Both the position numbers and the translations under genes were made by a program. Shown piece after piece: positions 8,958 through 17,619 of a stretch of DNA of 64,000 bases; position 1 is the first letter of the stretch; each line of letters starts with the position of its first letter. The notes beneath the pieces were generated by a model, which was given only the letters and a program-made list of their open reading frames with translations, made no database searches and was not told the origin of the DNA. The stretch comes from Roseateles sp. DAIF2 (GTDB lineage Bacteria > Pseudomonadota > Gammaproteobacteria > Burkholderiales > Burkholderiaceae_C): NCBI RefSeq assembly GCF_015624425.1, contig NZ_CP049919.1, positions 2,108,001-2,172,000 of the forward strand. Reading direction: 5' to 3'.

Positions 8958-9491
8958 ATGAAGATCCAAGCTCAACACAGCCAAGACCTGACCCTGCTGG
9001 CTCAGCTAGTACAGGACATGCCGGTGGCCATGCTGGCTAGCGTGGATGCGCAGGGGCGGCTGCTGAGCCAGCCGATGACGCCGCTGGAGATGGATGCGCT
9101 GGGCTCCTTGTGGTTCTTCATCGACCTGAGTTCGGACAAGCTGTCCCGGCTGGAGGCGATGAACCTGAGCTTTTGCGACACCGCACATGCGACCTATGTC
9201 TCGTTGTCGGGCCGTGGCGAGGTGGCGACGGACCGCGAGCGCATCGAGCGCCTGTGGTCGCCGCTGGCCCGGCCCTGGTTTCCCGACGGCCCCGGCAGCC
9301 TGAACCTGGCCCTGCTGAAGTTCACGCCCGACACCGCCGAGTACTGGGACGCCCCCGGCAGCCGCGTGCGCCGCATGCTGGCCCTGGCCGCATCGGCGGT
9401 GATCGGCAAACCGCTGGGCCTGGGCTCGCACCAGAGCCTGATCAACCTCACCGGGCGGCCGTCCGCGGCGTCCATCCAGGAGTCCGCATGA
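8958..9491 (+). CDS. Pyridoxamine 5'-phosphate oxidase-fold protein (general stress protein 26 type)
   Basis: The 177-residue protein reads ISSVDAQ-like MLASVDAQGRLLSQPM, LWFFIDLSSDKLSRLE, YVSLSGRGEVATDRERIERLW, matching the split-barrel FMN-binding COG3871 family. Members bind flavin or cofactor F420/heme and are induced by general stress; a specific reaction is not known. It heads a run of small envelope or stress genes: the next ORF starts inside its stop codon (ATGA). Confidence 0.82.
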   Translation: MKIQAQHSQDLTLLAQLVQDMPVAMLASVDAQGRLLSQPMTPLEMDALGSLWFFIDLSSDKLSRLEAMNLSFCDTAHATYVSLSGRGEVATDRERIERLWSPLARPWFPDGPGSLNLALLKFTPDTAEYWDAPGSRVRRMLALAASAVIGKPLGLGSHQSLINLTGRPSAASIQESA

Positions 9492-9724
9492 AAAACCAGA
9501 TCCACCCGATCCTGCCCGCGATGGCGCTGCTGCTGGCGGCCTTGAGCCTGCCTGGCTGCGAACGAGCCACCGTGGTCCAGGTCCCGGCCGCGCCGGCGCC
9601 GCCGGTGGTGGCCGGTCCCGCCGGCCCGCCCGGCGAAGCCGGCAAGCCGGGAGACACCACCGTGGTGGTGGTGCCGATGGCGGCGTCCGCGCCGGCCAGC
9701 TCCATTTACTCACTGACCCCTTGA
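9488..9724 (+). CDS. Small lipoprotein with collagen-like Gly-Pro-rich segment
   Basis: The 78-residue ORF starts with ATGA overlap on the previous gene. It has a signal peptide ending in LSLPGC, a lipobox with the lipidated Cys at about residue 24, so it is probably an outer-membrane lipoprotein. The mature part contains VAGPAGPPGEAGKPGD, four collagen-type G-X-Y triplets, followed by a Val-rich stretch. No function is recognised. Tight coupling suggests a role in the same stress or envelope unit as its neighbours. Confidence 0.7.
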   Translation: MKNQIHPILPAMALLLAALSLPGCERATVVQVPAAPAPPVVAGPAGPPGEAGKPGDTTVVVVPMAASAPASSIYSLTP

Positions 9725-9734
9725 GGAGAGCGCC

Positions 9735-9893
9735 ATGAGCCTGTCCATGATTTTTCTGATCGTCCTGATCCTGCTGCTGGTTGGCGCCATGCCGACCTGG
9801 GCCTACAGCCGCAACTGGGGCTATGGGCCCAGCGGCGGACTGGGCCTGCTGCTGCTGGTGCTGATTGTGTTGATGCTGTTGGGGCGGCTGTAA
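9735..9893 (+). CDS. DUF3309 family small membrane protein
   Basis: The 52-residue peptide has two hydrophobic helices (MIFLIVLILLLVGAM and LGLLLLVLIVLMLLG) around an aromatic turn, WAYSRNWGYGPSGG. This is the full pattern of the DUF3309 family, common in proteobacteria and of unknown function. It begins 10 bases after the lipoprotein, with GGAGAG six bases before the ATG. Confidence 0.85.
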   Translation: MSLSMIFLIVLILLLVGAMPTWAYSRNWGYGPSGGLGLLLLVLIVLMLLGRL

Positions 9894-9924
9894 GGCCGAC
9901 GATCCACGCGTACCGGAGAAGCAT

Positions 9925-10743
9925 ATGAAACTGCCACGCTTTCACACAAGCCGCTGGCTGGGCCTGGGCGGCGTGATGCTGGCCATGGCTGCCAGCGCTC
10001 AGGTGACCCTGTACGAACGGGAGGGCTTCGAGGGCAGCAGTTGGCGTACCAGCCGATCGGTCGCGGATCTGCAGAGGGCCGGTTTCAATGACCGCGCCTC
10101 GTCCGCGCTGGTGGTTGGCGGCCGTTGGGAGGCCTGCGAGCATGCTGGGTTCGGCGGCCGCTGCGTGCTGTTGCGCCAGGGCCGCTATCCGTCGCTGAGC
10201 GCGGTGGGGTTGAACGAGCGCATGTCCTCGCTGCGACCGATCGGTCGCTACGCGCGCGAGGACGAGCAGCGCCCCGAACCGGCTCCGCTCTACGATGCCC
10301 GGCGGCGCAACAACGAACGCCTCTACCAGGCCGAGGTCACCGGCTCGCGCGCGGTCGTGGCCACGTCCGAGCGGCGTTGCTGGCTGGAATCCGACCAGTT
10401 GCCGCCCGAGCGCCGGCAGGCCAATGTGCCGGCCGCCATTGCCGGGGCCGTGATCGGCGGCATTCTGGGCCATCAGGTCGGTGGCGGCAGCGGCCGCGAT
10501 CTGGCCACGGCCGGCGGCCTGGTGGCGGGCGGCCTGATCGGCGCCCAGATGGGGCGCTCAGAGGCGCCGCGCGAGGATGGGGAGCGCGCCGGCGTGCGGC
10601 GCTGCAGGGACAATCCCGAGCATGCCCGTACCGAGTACTGGGACGTCAGCTATCGCTTCCGCGGCCAGGAGCATCGCGTCCAGATGGATCGACCGCCCGG
10701 CGCCACCGTGACCGTCAACCGCCAGGGCGAACCGCGCGGCTAG
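9925..10743 (+). CDS. Secreted beta/gamma-crystallin plus glycine-zipper 2TM fusion protein
   Basis: The 272-residue protein has a signal peptide (cleavage near ASAQ, residue 26). A beta/gamma-crystallin-like module follows: VTLYEREGFEGSSWRTS, WEACEHAGFGGRCVLL, and YPSLSAVGLNERMSSLRPI. Then comes a Rick_17kDa-type glycine-zipper segment, AAIAGAVIGGILGHQVGGGSGRDLATAGG, which inserts in membranes in related lipoproteins. The C-terminus (about 220-272, DVSYRFRGQEHRVQMDRPPG) is the small domain that usually follows the zipper. Crystallin modules bind calcium and are found in stress or envelope proteins. No enzymatic role is apparent. Confidence 0.82.
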   Translation: MKLPRFHTSRWLGLGGVMLAMAASAQVTLYEREGFEGSSWRTSRSVADLQRAGFNDRASSALVVGGRWEACEHAGFGGRCVLLRQGRYPSLSAVGLNERMSSLRPIGRYAREDEQRPEPAPLYDARRRNNERLYQAEVTGSRAVVATSERRCWLESDQLPPERRQANVPAAIAGAVIGGILGHQVGGGSGRDLATAGGLVAGGLIGAQMGRSEAPREDGERAGVRRCRDNPEHARTEYWDVSYRFRGQEHRVQMDRPPGATVTVNRQGEPRG

Positions 10744-10811
10744 TGAAACGCGGCCGGTGCGGCGCCGGTCATCCATCGCTGCCCGCTGATCGGCGCTGAC
10801 GCCTCGGGGGC

Positions 10812-10837
10812 ACATGGGTTCAAAATAGGGCCCATGT
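10812..10837 (+). promoter_or_regulatory. Hairpin enclosing the SUI1/YciH start codon
   Basis: ACATGGG (10812-10818) and CCCATGT (10831-10837) form a perfect 7-bp stem. The start codon 10834-10836 sits in the 3' arm and the only AGGG-type ribosome-binding candidate sits in the loop. It may limit initiation, if the transcript starts upstream. Confidence 0.4.
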
Positions 10838-11199
10838 CCTCCGATGCTCACAGCCGACTTGTCTATTCCACCGATCTGGGCCGTACCTGCCCGGACTGCC
10901 GCCGACCGCTGGCGCAATGCGCCTGCAAGCAGCTCGCCAAGGCCGTAGCGCCGGCCGGCGACGGCATCGTGCGCGTCTCGCGCGAGACCAAGGGCCGCAA
11001 GGGCAAGGGTGTCACCCTGGTCAAGGGTCTGGCGCCGGACGAGGCGGCGCTGACCGCGCTGGCCAAGCAGCTGAAGGCCGCCTGCGGCTCCGGCGGCACG
11101 GTCAAGGACGGCGTGATCGAGGTGCAGGGCGACCATGTCGAGACCGTGATGGCGCGGCTGATAGCCGCCGGCCACAAGGTCAAGCGCGCCGGCGGCTGA
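10834..11199 (+). CDS. SUI1/YciH-family translation initiation factor-like protein
   Basis: The 121-residue protein reads TCPDCRRPLAQCAC (a small Cys-rich N-terminal segment typical of bacterial YciH), then GIVRVSRETKGRKGKGVTLVKGL, LAKQLKAACGSGGTVKDGVIEVQGDH. These match the eIF1/SUI1 fold, which in YciH affects start-site fidelity on the 30S subunit. The length matches E. coli YciH (108) with a slightly longer N-terminus. A hairpin encloses its start codon. Confidence 0.9.
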   Translation: MSSDAHSRLVYSTDLGRTCPDCRRPLAQCACKQLAKAVAPAGDGIVRVSRETKGRKGKGVTLVKGLAPDEAALTALAKQLKAACGSGGTVKDGVIEVQGDHVETVMARLIAAGHKVKRAGG

Positions 11200-11473
11200 G
11201 TTTTCTACTGCGCCACCGCCATGCGTTGTTGGCCGGTGCTCGGAATCCTCACGTAGTGGAAGTACGTTCCGGTTCCTGTGCGCCGTCCGCCTAGCCTGGC
11301 GCCGGCTCGCAACGAAAACTGGTGGCTCTTTGCGCGTTGAGATTTGGGCGCAGGACCGCTGCTTGGCGTTGCGCTCAGTTTTCTTCGCGAACACCTGGCG
11401 GCGCAACCCGGCTCCGTTTAGATGCCATCTAGGCACGCCGGGCGACCACGGCGCCCTCTATGTATGACGATGG
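11200..11473. other. 274-bp gap without a gene
   Basis: No supported coding region is seen here. It contains ACGTA-N7-TACGT (11251-11267) within GGAATCC...GTTCCGG, and a GC-rich stretch CGCCGTCCGCCTAGCCTGGCGCC. This looks like a dispersed intergenic repeat of the lineage, but no second copy lies in the window. Confidence 0.4.
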
Positions 11474-12769
11474 TTAGAACAACCGCTGCCCGCGCCCATA
11501 AGGCGCCGAACTGCGCCCCATCACCCAGTCGCCCAGCAGGCGGTAGTAGCCCTCGGTCACCTGGGTGTAGCGGCGGCTGCCGTCCGCGGCCTGTTCGAAC
11601 TCCCACATGCCATGGTCGGTGTCGGGGAAGAGATGCAGCTCGATCGGCTTGCCGGCGCGCTTCAGTCGGCTCAGACGCTCGCGCGTCACCTCGCCGGGTG
11701 CCTCGCGGTCGGCGCCGGCCATGATCCACAGCAGCGGCACGCGCAGCGACTGCAGCTCGCGCACCGCGTCGTAATGCCAGATCAGGTCCAGGTTGTCGTA
11801 TAGCGGCCGGCCGAGCCGGCGCAGGGTGGCCTCGTCGCTGGCGATCAGCACGCCGCTGTACTCGCCCTTGATCTGCCGCAGCCAGGGAGCCTGCGCATGG
11901 CGCCGCTTCAGCGCCGCCAGGCGCTCGTAGCCGCGCTCGAAATGCGAGGCCACCAGCGTGCCGGTCGCATCGGTCAGCTCGCGCGCCTGGGCCAGCACGG
12001 CGGGGCCATGGCCGGCCTCGCGCAGCTCGTTCATCACCTGGTCGCGGTCCTCCTCCAGCGGCGACAGCATCAGCCCGAAGCCGACCACCACATAGTCGGC
12101 CGCGCCGCGCCGCGCCGCCAGCGGCGCGATCCAGCCGCCCTGGCTGAAGCCGGCGAAACCGAAGCGGCCGTGGCGGCCCTCGGCCAACCGGCGCGCCTCG
12201 GCCGAGGCGGCCACCGCATCGTCGGCCAGCAGTTCGAAGTTCTGCGTGTACTGGCCCTCGGAGACGCCGGTGCCGCGCTTGTCGTAGACGAACACCGACA
12301 TGCCCTGCGAGGCCAGCAGATAGGGATAGGCCGAGCCGAGCGCGGCGGTCTTCTCCGAACCGTGCACGAGGATGGTCAGCGGCGGCCGCGTCGCCGCGGC
12401 ATCGGGCGGCTCGATCAGTTCGCCGGCGAGCTCGCTGCCATGACTCTTGAAGCGCACCGGGGTCTGGCGGTAGGCCAGGCGCGGCCAAACCCTCCAGTCG
12501 GCCTGGCCGGCCGTATTGCTGCTGCTACGCACCTCGATCCGGTCGTCGACGCAGCGCAGCAGCGCCTCGGGTGCACCGACGCCACCGCGCCGGCCGTCGA
12601 CGAAGACATAGCGTTGTTGCTGCTGCTGCGGGACGGTGCCGGTGACGACCACGCGCTGGTAGGGCGTGGTCTTGTCGTCAGCGCCATAGATGCCGGGCTG
12701 GCAGGCGGCATGGGCGACGGGCAGGGTGGCGGTGAGGGCGAGCAGCAGGGCGGCGACGGGGGAATTCAT
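11474..12769 (-). CDS. Secreted alpha/beta hydrolase
   Basis: The 431-residue protein has a signal peptide (ALTATLPVAHA). About 110 residues of unassigned sequence precede an alpha/beta-hydrolase domain: oxyanion region LVHGSEKT, KRGTGVSEG, nucleophile elbow GFAGFSQGGW, probable acid near MAGADREAP, and catalytic His in DTDHGMWEF. Family members are periplasmic esterases or peptidases with broad substrates. It stands alone on the minus strand between SUI1 (convergent) and the GNAT gene, 86 bp from the latter. Confidence 0.87.
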   Translation of the reverse strand: MNSPVAALLLALTATLPVAHAACQPGIYGADDKTTPYQRVVVTGTVPQQQQQRYVFVDGRRGGVGAPEALLRCVDDRIEVRSSSNTAGQADWRVWPRLAYRQTPVRFKSHGSELAGELIEPPDAAATRPPLTILVHGSEKTAALGSAYPYLLASQGMSVFVYDKRGTGVSEGQYTQNFELLADDAVAASAEARRLAEGRHGRFGFAGFSQGGWIAPLAARRGAADYVVVGFGLMLSPLEEDRDQVMNELREAGHGPAVLAQARELTDATGTLVASHFERGYERLAALKRRHAQAPWLRQIKGEYSGVLIASDEATLRRLGRPLYDNLDLIWHYDAVRELQSLRVPLLWIMAGADREAPGEVTRERLSRLKRAGKPIELHLFPDTDHGMWEFEQAADGSRRYTQVTEGYYRLLGDWVMGRSSAPYGRGQRLF

Positions 12770-12855
12770 GGGCGCCAGTGTGGCGCCCGCGGCGCCGCGC
12801 GGGTATGCACGCGCGACGAACTGCGGGACGCGGGGATCGAGCTGCGTTTTGACAC

Positions 12856-13392
12856 TCAGCCGGGTTCAGGGGGCCGCTGCAACTCCATCAGCAGTTCGTC
12901 GGCCTCGAGCGCATCCTCGGCCGCGGCGGCCGGCGTGAAACCCAGGCGCTGCAGCAGGGCCAGCGAGCGCGCGTTGCGCTGCTTCAGCACGGCGCTGAAA
13001 CGCGCCACGCCATGCTCGGCCCGCAAGGCCGCGAGCATCGCGGTCACCGCCTCCTGCGCCAGCCCGCGGCCCCAGAAGCGGCTGCTCAGCTCGTAGGCGA
13101 TGCCGGCATGGCCGTCCGGATACCGCGTGGCCTGCACATAGCCGATCGCCTCGCCGCTGGCGTGCAGGCGCAGCACCCAGTTGAACCACAGCTCGCGCCG
13201 GTCCGCCGAGCGGCCCGCCGCCTGGCGCCGGTAGCGCTGCGCCAGCGCCTCGACCGAGGCCGGCGGCGCGTTCTCGTACTCGTAGATCGCCGGATCGGAC
13301 AACACGGCGAACATCTCCGCCGCATGGGCCTCGCGCAGCGGCTCCAGCGCCAGGCGATCGGTGTCGATCCGATGCAGCTGGGGGCGGTTCAT
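12856..13392 (-). CDS. GNAT acetyltransferase, RimJ/RimL type
   Basis: The 178-residue protein starts MNRPQLHRIDTDRLALEPL and carries AIGYVQATR, AYELSSRFWGRGLAQEAVTAML (the acetyl-CoA pyrophosphate-binding RGLAQEA variant) and NARSLALLQRLGF. These are signatures of the RimJ/L branch, which acetylates protein N-termini or small amines from acetyl-CoA. Its ATG overlaps the stop of a 52-residue ORF (ATGA), so it is likely cotranslated with it. Substrate unknown. Confidence 0.88.
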   Translation of the reverse strand: MNRPQLHRIDTDRLALEPLREAHAAEMFAVLSDPAIYEYENAPPASVEALAQRYRRQAAGRSADRRELWFNWVLRLHASGEAIGYVQATRYPDGHAGIAYELSSRFWGRGLAQEAVTAMLAALRAEHGVARFSAVLKQRNARSLALLQRLGFTPAAAAEDALEADELLMELQRPPEPG

Positions 13393-13547
13393 GGCCCGGC
13401 AGCGTCCGGGGTCGGGTCTTGCGCGGGCGGTGCGATCTCGGCGTACATCTCCAGCATCCAGCGCGGGCTGAACTCGTGCATCGCGGGGAGCTGGCGAGCG
13501 AGGATGACCGTGTCGTCGAGACTGCGGATCGGAAGCCTGGGGTCCAT
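13389..13547 (-). CDS. Small hypothetical protein coupled to GNAT
   Basis: The 52-residue ORF is MDPRLPIRSLDD, then TVILARQLPAMHEFSPRW and MLEMYAEIAPP. AGGAG lies ten bases upstream of the ATG, and the stop overlaps the GNAT start (ATGA), which supports a real gene. I recognise no family. It lies 43 bp after the sensor kinase of the efflux operon, so it may be the operon's tail or start a separate unit. Confidence 0.5.
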   Translation of the reverse strand: MDPRLPIRSLDDTVILARQLPAMHEFSPRWMLEMYAEIAPPAQDPTPDAAGP

Positions 13548-13590
13548 CGGCGTGCTCCTGCGGTCGCGGCCCGCCTCGGGAGCGGGGCGG

Positions 13591-15003
13591 TCAGTGCGGC
13601 GGCGTTGCGGATTCTGCCGCAAGACGCGGCAGGCTGAGCGTGGCGCTGAGGCCGCCGCCGGCGCGGTTGCTCAGCGCGATGCGCCCGCCATGGGCCTCGG
13701 CGATCTCGCGCGCCAGCGCCAGGCCCAGGCCGGAGCCGCTGCGCTTGGTCGAATAAAAGGGCAGGAGGGCCTGGCCCAGCACGGTCTCGCTCATGCCGGG
13801 GCCGCGGTCCAGCACCTCCAGGCGCAAGTCCTGACCCTGCTGGTGGATGCGTAGCTCGATCGCCGCCGGGTCGCCGCCGGACTCATGGGCGTTCTTCAGC
13901 AGGTTGATCAGCGCCTGCTCGATCTGGGCAGCGTCGAAGCGGCCGGCCTCGCGCGGCGTCTCGCCCTGCAGCGTGAAGGCGTAATGCGCCCCCAGCCGCT
14001 CCAGGAAGGCCGGCCAGTCCACCTCGGCCGGGCGCGGCGCCGGCAGCTTGGCGAACTGCGCATAGGCCGACAGGAAGGCATGCAGATGCGCGGCGCGCTC
14101 GCCGATGCTGGCGAACACCCGCGGCAGGCGTTCCAGATGCTCGGCCCCGCCGCGCCGCGCCAGCTCGGCGCCGCTGTGCGCCAGCGAGGAGATCGGCGCC
14201 AGCGAGTTGTTCAGCTCATGGCTGATCACGCGGATCACGCGCTTCCAGCTCGCCACCTCCTGGCGCGACAGCTCGCGCGTCATGCGGCGCAGCAGGCGCA
14301 GCCGGTGCGGCCGGCCCTGCAGGCGGAACTGGCGCTGCGAGAGATGGAAGCGCTCCTCGGCGCCGTCCAGCTCCAGGCTGAACAGGCCGTCCTCGCTGGC
14401 CTGCAGCGCCTCGCGCAGCGGCGCCGGTGCGGCGGCCAGCAGCGCGGCGAAGTCCTCGCCCTGCAGGCTGCGGCCGGCGGCCAGCAGCTGGCGCGCGGCG
14501 ATATTGGCATAGACCACATGCTCGCCGGCATCGGTCAGCACCAGCGCCACCGGCGTGTTCTGCACCACCGTGTCCAGCAGCAGCTCGCGCTGTGCCAGAT
14601 GCTGGCGCTGCTCGCGCAGGGCCTGGCCCAGCTCGCTGTGCAGTCGCATCAGCGCGCGCATCTCGGCGCTGGCCTCGGGCGCATCGGCGGCGATCGAGCT
14701 GCCGAACTCGCCGTCGCGGTAGCTCAGCACCGCGCCCTGCAGCGCGCGCAGCAGGCGGGTCAGCGGCGCGCTCAGGTGCCCGGCCAGCCCCCAGGCCAGC
14801 GGCAGCAGCAGCAGCGCGCTCAGCGCCAGCGCGGCCGGGCCCCAGGGCGCGAGCGCCGGCAGGCCCATCAGCGCCAGCAGCCGCGGCAGCGGCCAGACGG
14901 TCACGCCGGCATGCAGCAGCAGGGTGGCCGCGCCCATCGCGGCCAGGCCCAGGGTCAGGCCTTGCCGATGCGACAGCGGGCGGCGGTCCGGGCGGGGCGC
15001 CAC
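13591..15003 (-). CDS. NtrY-like sensor histidine kinase of the efflux operon
   Basis: The 470-residue inner-membrane kinase has two helices (about 15-40 and 50-75), a HAMP-like linker, a PAS-like segment (LLDTVVQNTPVALVLTDAGEHVVYAN, about 143-170), and an H-box VISHELNNSLAPISSLAHS with the phosphoacceptor His. The N-box is LINLLKNAHES; G boxes are DRGPGMSE and GSGLGLALAREIAEAHGG. The NELNNSLAPI-type H-box is the NtrY/NtrB pattern that pairs with sigma-54 activators. Such an activator ends three bases upstream. It presumably senses the pump's substrate or envelope stress. Confidence 0.92.
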   Translation of the reverse strand: MAPRPDRRPLSHRQGLTLGLAAMGAATLLLHAGVTVWPLPRLLALMGLPALAPWGPAALALSALLLLPLAWGLAGHLSAPLTRLLRALQGAVLSYRDGEFGSSIAADAPEASAEMRALMRLHSELGQALREQRQHLAQRELLLDTVVQNTPVALVLTDAGEHVVYANIAARQLLAAGRSLQGEDFAALLAAAPAPLREALQASEDGLFSLELDGAEERFHLSQRQFRLQGRPHRLRLLRRMTRELSRQEVASWKRVIRVISHELNNSLAPISSLAHSGAELARRGGAEHLERLPRVFASIGERAAHLHAFLSAYAQFAKLPAPRPAEVDWPAFLERLGAHYAFTLQGETPREAGRFDAAQIEQALINLLKNAHESGGDPAAIELRIHQQGQDLRLEVLDRGPGMSETVLGQALLPFYSTKRSGSGLGLALAREIAEAHGGRIALSNRAGGGLSATLSLPRLAAESATPPH

Positions 15004-15005
15004 GC

Positions 15006-16349
<1,344 letters not shown>

Positions 16350-16380
16350 CGGCCGGACTGTACTGGAGCGGCGGCGCCGT

Positions 16381-17619
16381 TCAGGCCAGACCGCGCATCA
16401 CCATCATGGGAGGCAGGTTCGAGGCGCGGCGCGCCGGCGCCAGCACCGCCAGTTGACCCAGGGCCCATAGCACCAGCGCGCCGATCGGCAGATAGGCCAG
16501 CGGCAGGCGTGGCAGCTCGTACTGCGTCATCAGCACCGCGTTGATCGCATAGGCGAGCAGCATGCCCAGGCCGATGCCGATGCTGGAGAGCAGCAGGTTC
16601 TCGGTCTGGAAATAACGCAGGATCTGGGTCCGGGTGGCGCCCAGGGCCCGGCGCGTGCCGATCATGCGGCTGCGCTGCTGCACCCAGAAGCTGGCCAGGC
16701 CGACGATGCCGAAGGCGGTGACGACCAGCATCGCGAGGCAGACCGCCAGCAGCAGGCCGACCATGAAGCGGTCCTGGCGGTAATAGCCATCGCGCATCTC
16801 CTCCAGGCTGCGCTGGTGGCGCACCACCCGCTTGATGCCGACGCTGCCCTTGACCAGGGTCTCGGTGGCCTGCTTCAGCACCGCATCGCGCTGCGCGGGC
16901 TCGACCCGCAGCACATAGTTGCCGCCGCGGTAGCTGCCGCGAATCGGCTGCATCACCGCGTTCAGATCCGATTCGTCGCGGTCCCGGGGGTAGGTCGAGG
17001 GCAGCCGCTCCAGCACGCCGACCACCCGCTGCGGCGCGTCCGGGCCATAGAGGTAGACCAGCCGCCCCAGCGCCGAGCCGTCCGGGGCCAGGCGCTTGGC
17101 CAGGTGCTGGTTGATGATGACGGCCGGCACCTTGGGCTCGACGCCGTCGCTGAACACCACCGAGGCGTCGACGTACTCGGCCGGCTCGAAGTCGCGGCCC
17201 TCGACCAGCTTCAGCCCCAGGGTCTCAAGCCAGCCCTCGCCGGCGTTGTAGCTGCTGACGCGGATGTCGCGCTGGTTGGGGTCGGGCTTGGTGCGCAGGC
17301 CGGTGCCATGGGAGCTGGTGCCGAAGGGAATCTGGTTGACCAGGGCCACGCTCTTGACGCCGGGCAGGCCGCGCAGCGCCTGCAGGTCGGCGCGGGTCTG
17401 CGCATCGGCGTTCTCGGCGCGCACGATGCCGGCCATGCCGATCACCAGCAGCTCGCGCTCGGCCATGCCGGTGGGCGCGCCGATCAGGTGTAGGCGCTCG
17501 CTGATCAGGAACAGGGCGTTGCAGACGATCGCGCAGGTCAGCGCGATCTGCAGCACGATCAGGCCGGCCGCGGTCTTGTGGCGCTTCAGGGTCGAGAGGA
17601 TAGGCAGGATGTCCATCAT
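16381..17619 (-). CDS. MacB/FtsX-like ABC permease (second)
   Basis: The 412-residue inner-membrane protein has a first helix (GLIVLQIALTCAIVCNALFLI), a large periplasmic MacB-type domain (about 45-270), and three C-terminal helices (FMVGLLLAVCLAMLVVTAFGIVG and following). RSRMIGTRRALGATRTQI is the FtsX coupling motif that contacts the ATPase. ATG 17619 overlaps the previous permease stop (TGATG); the next ATG at 17616 is equivalent. MacB-type permeases are mechanotransmission pumps that drive substrates from the periplasm through a TolC channel. Confidence 0.92.
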   Translation of the reverse strand: MMDILPILSTLKRHKTAAGLIVLQIALTCAIVCNALFLISERLHLIGAPTGMAERELLVIGMAGIVRAENADAQTRADLQALRGLPGVKSVALVNQIPFGTSSHGTGLRTKPDPNQRDIRVSSYNAGEGWLETLGLKLVEGRDFEPAEYVDASVVFSDGVEPKVPAVIINQHLAKRLAPDGSALGRLVYLYGPDAPQRVVGVLERLPSTYPRDRDESDLNAVMQPIRGSYRGGNYVLRVEPAQRDAVLKQATETLVKGSVGIKRVVRHQRSLEEMRDGYYRQDRFMVGLLLAVCLAMLVVTAFGIVGLASFWVQQRSRMIGTRRALGATRTQILRYFQTENLLLSSIGIGLGMLLAYAINAVLMTQYELPRLPLAYLPIGALVLWALGQLAVLAPARRASNLPPMMVMRGLA

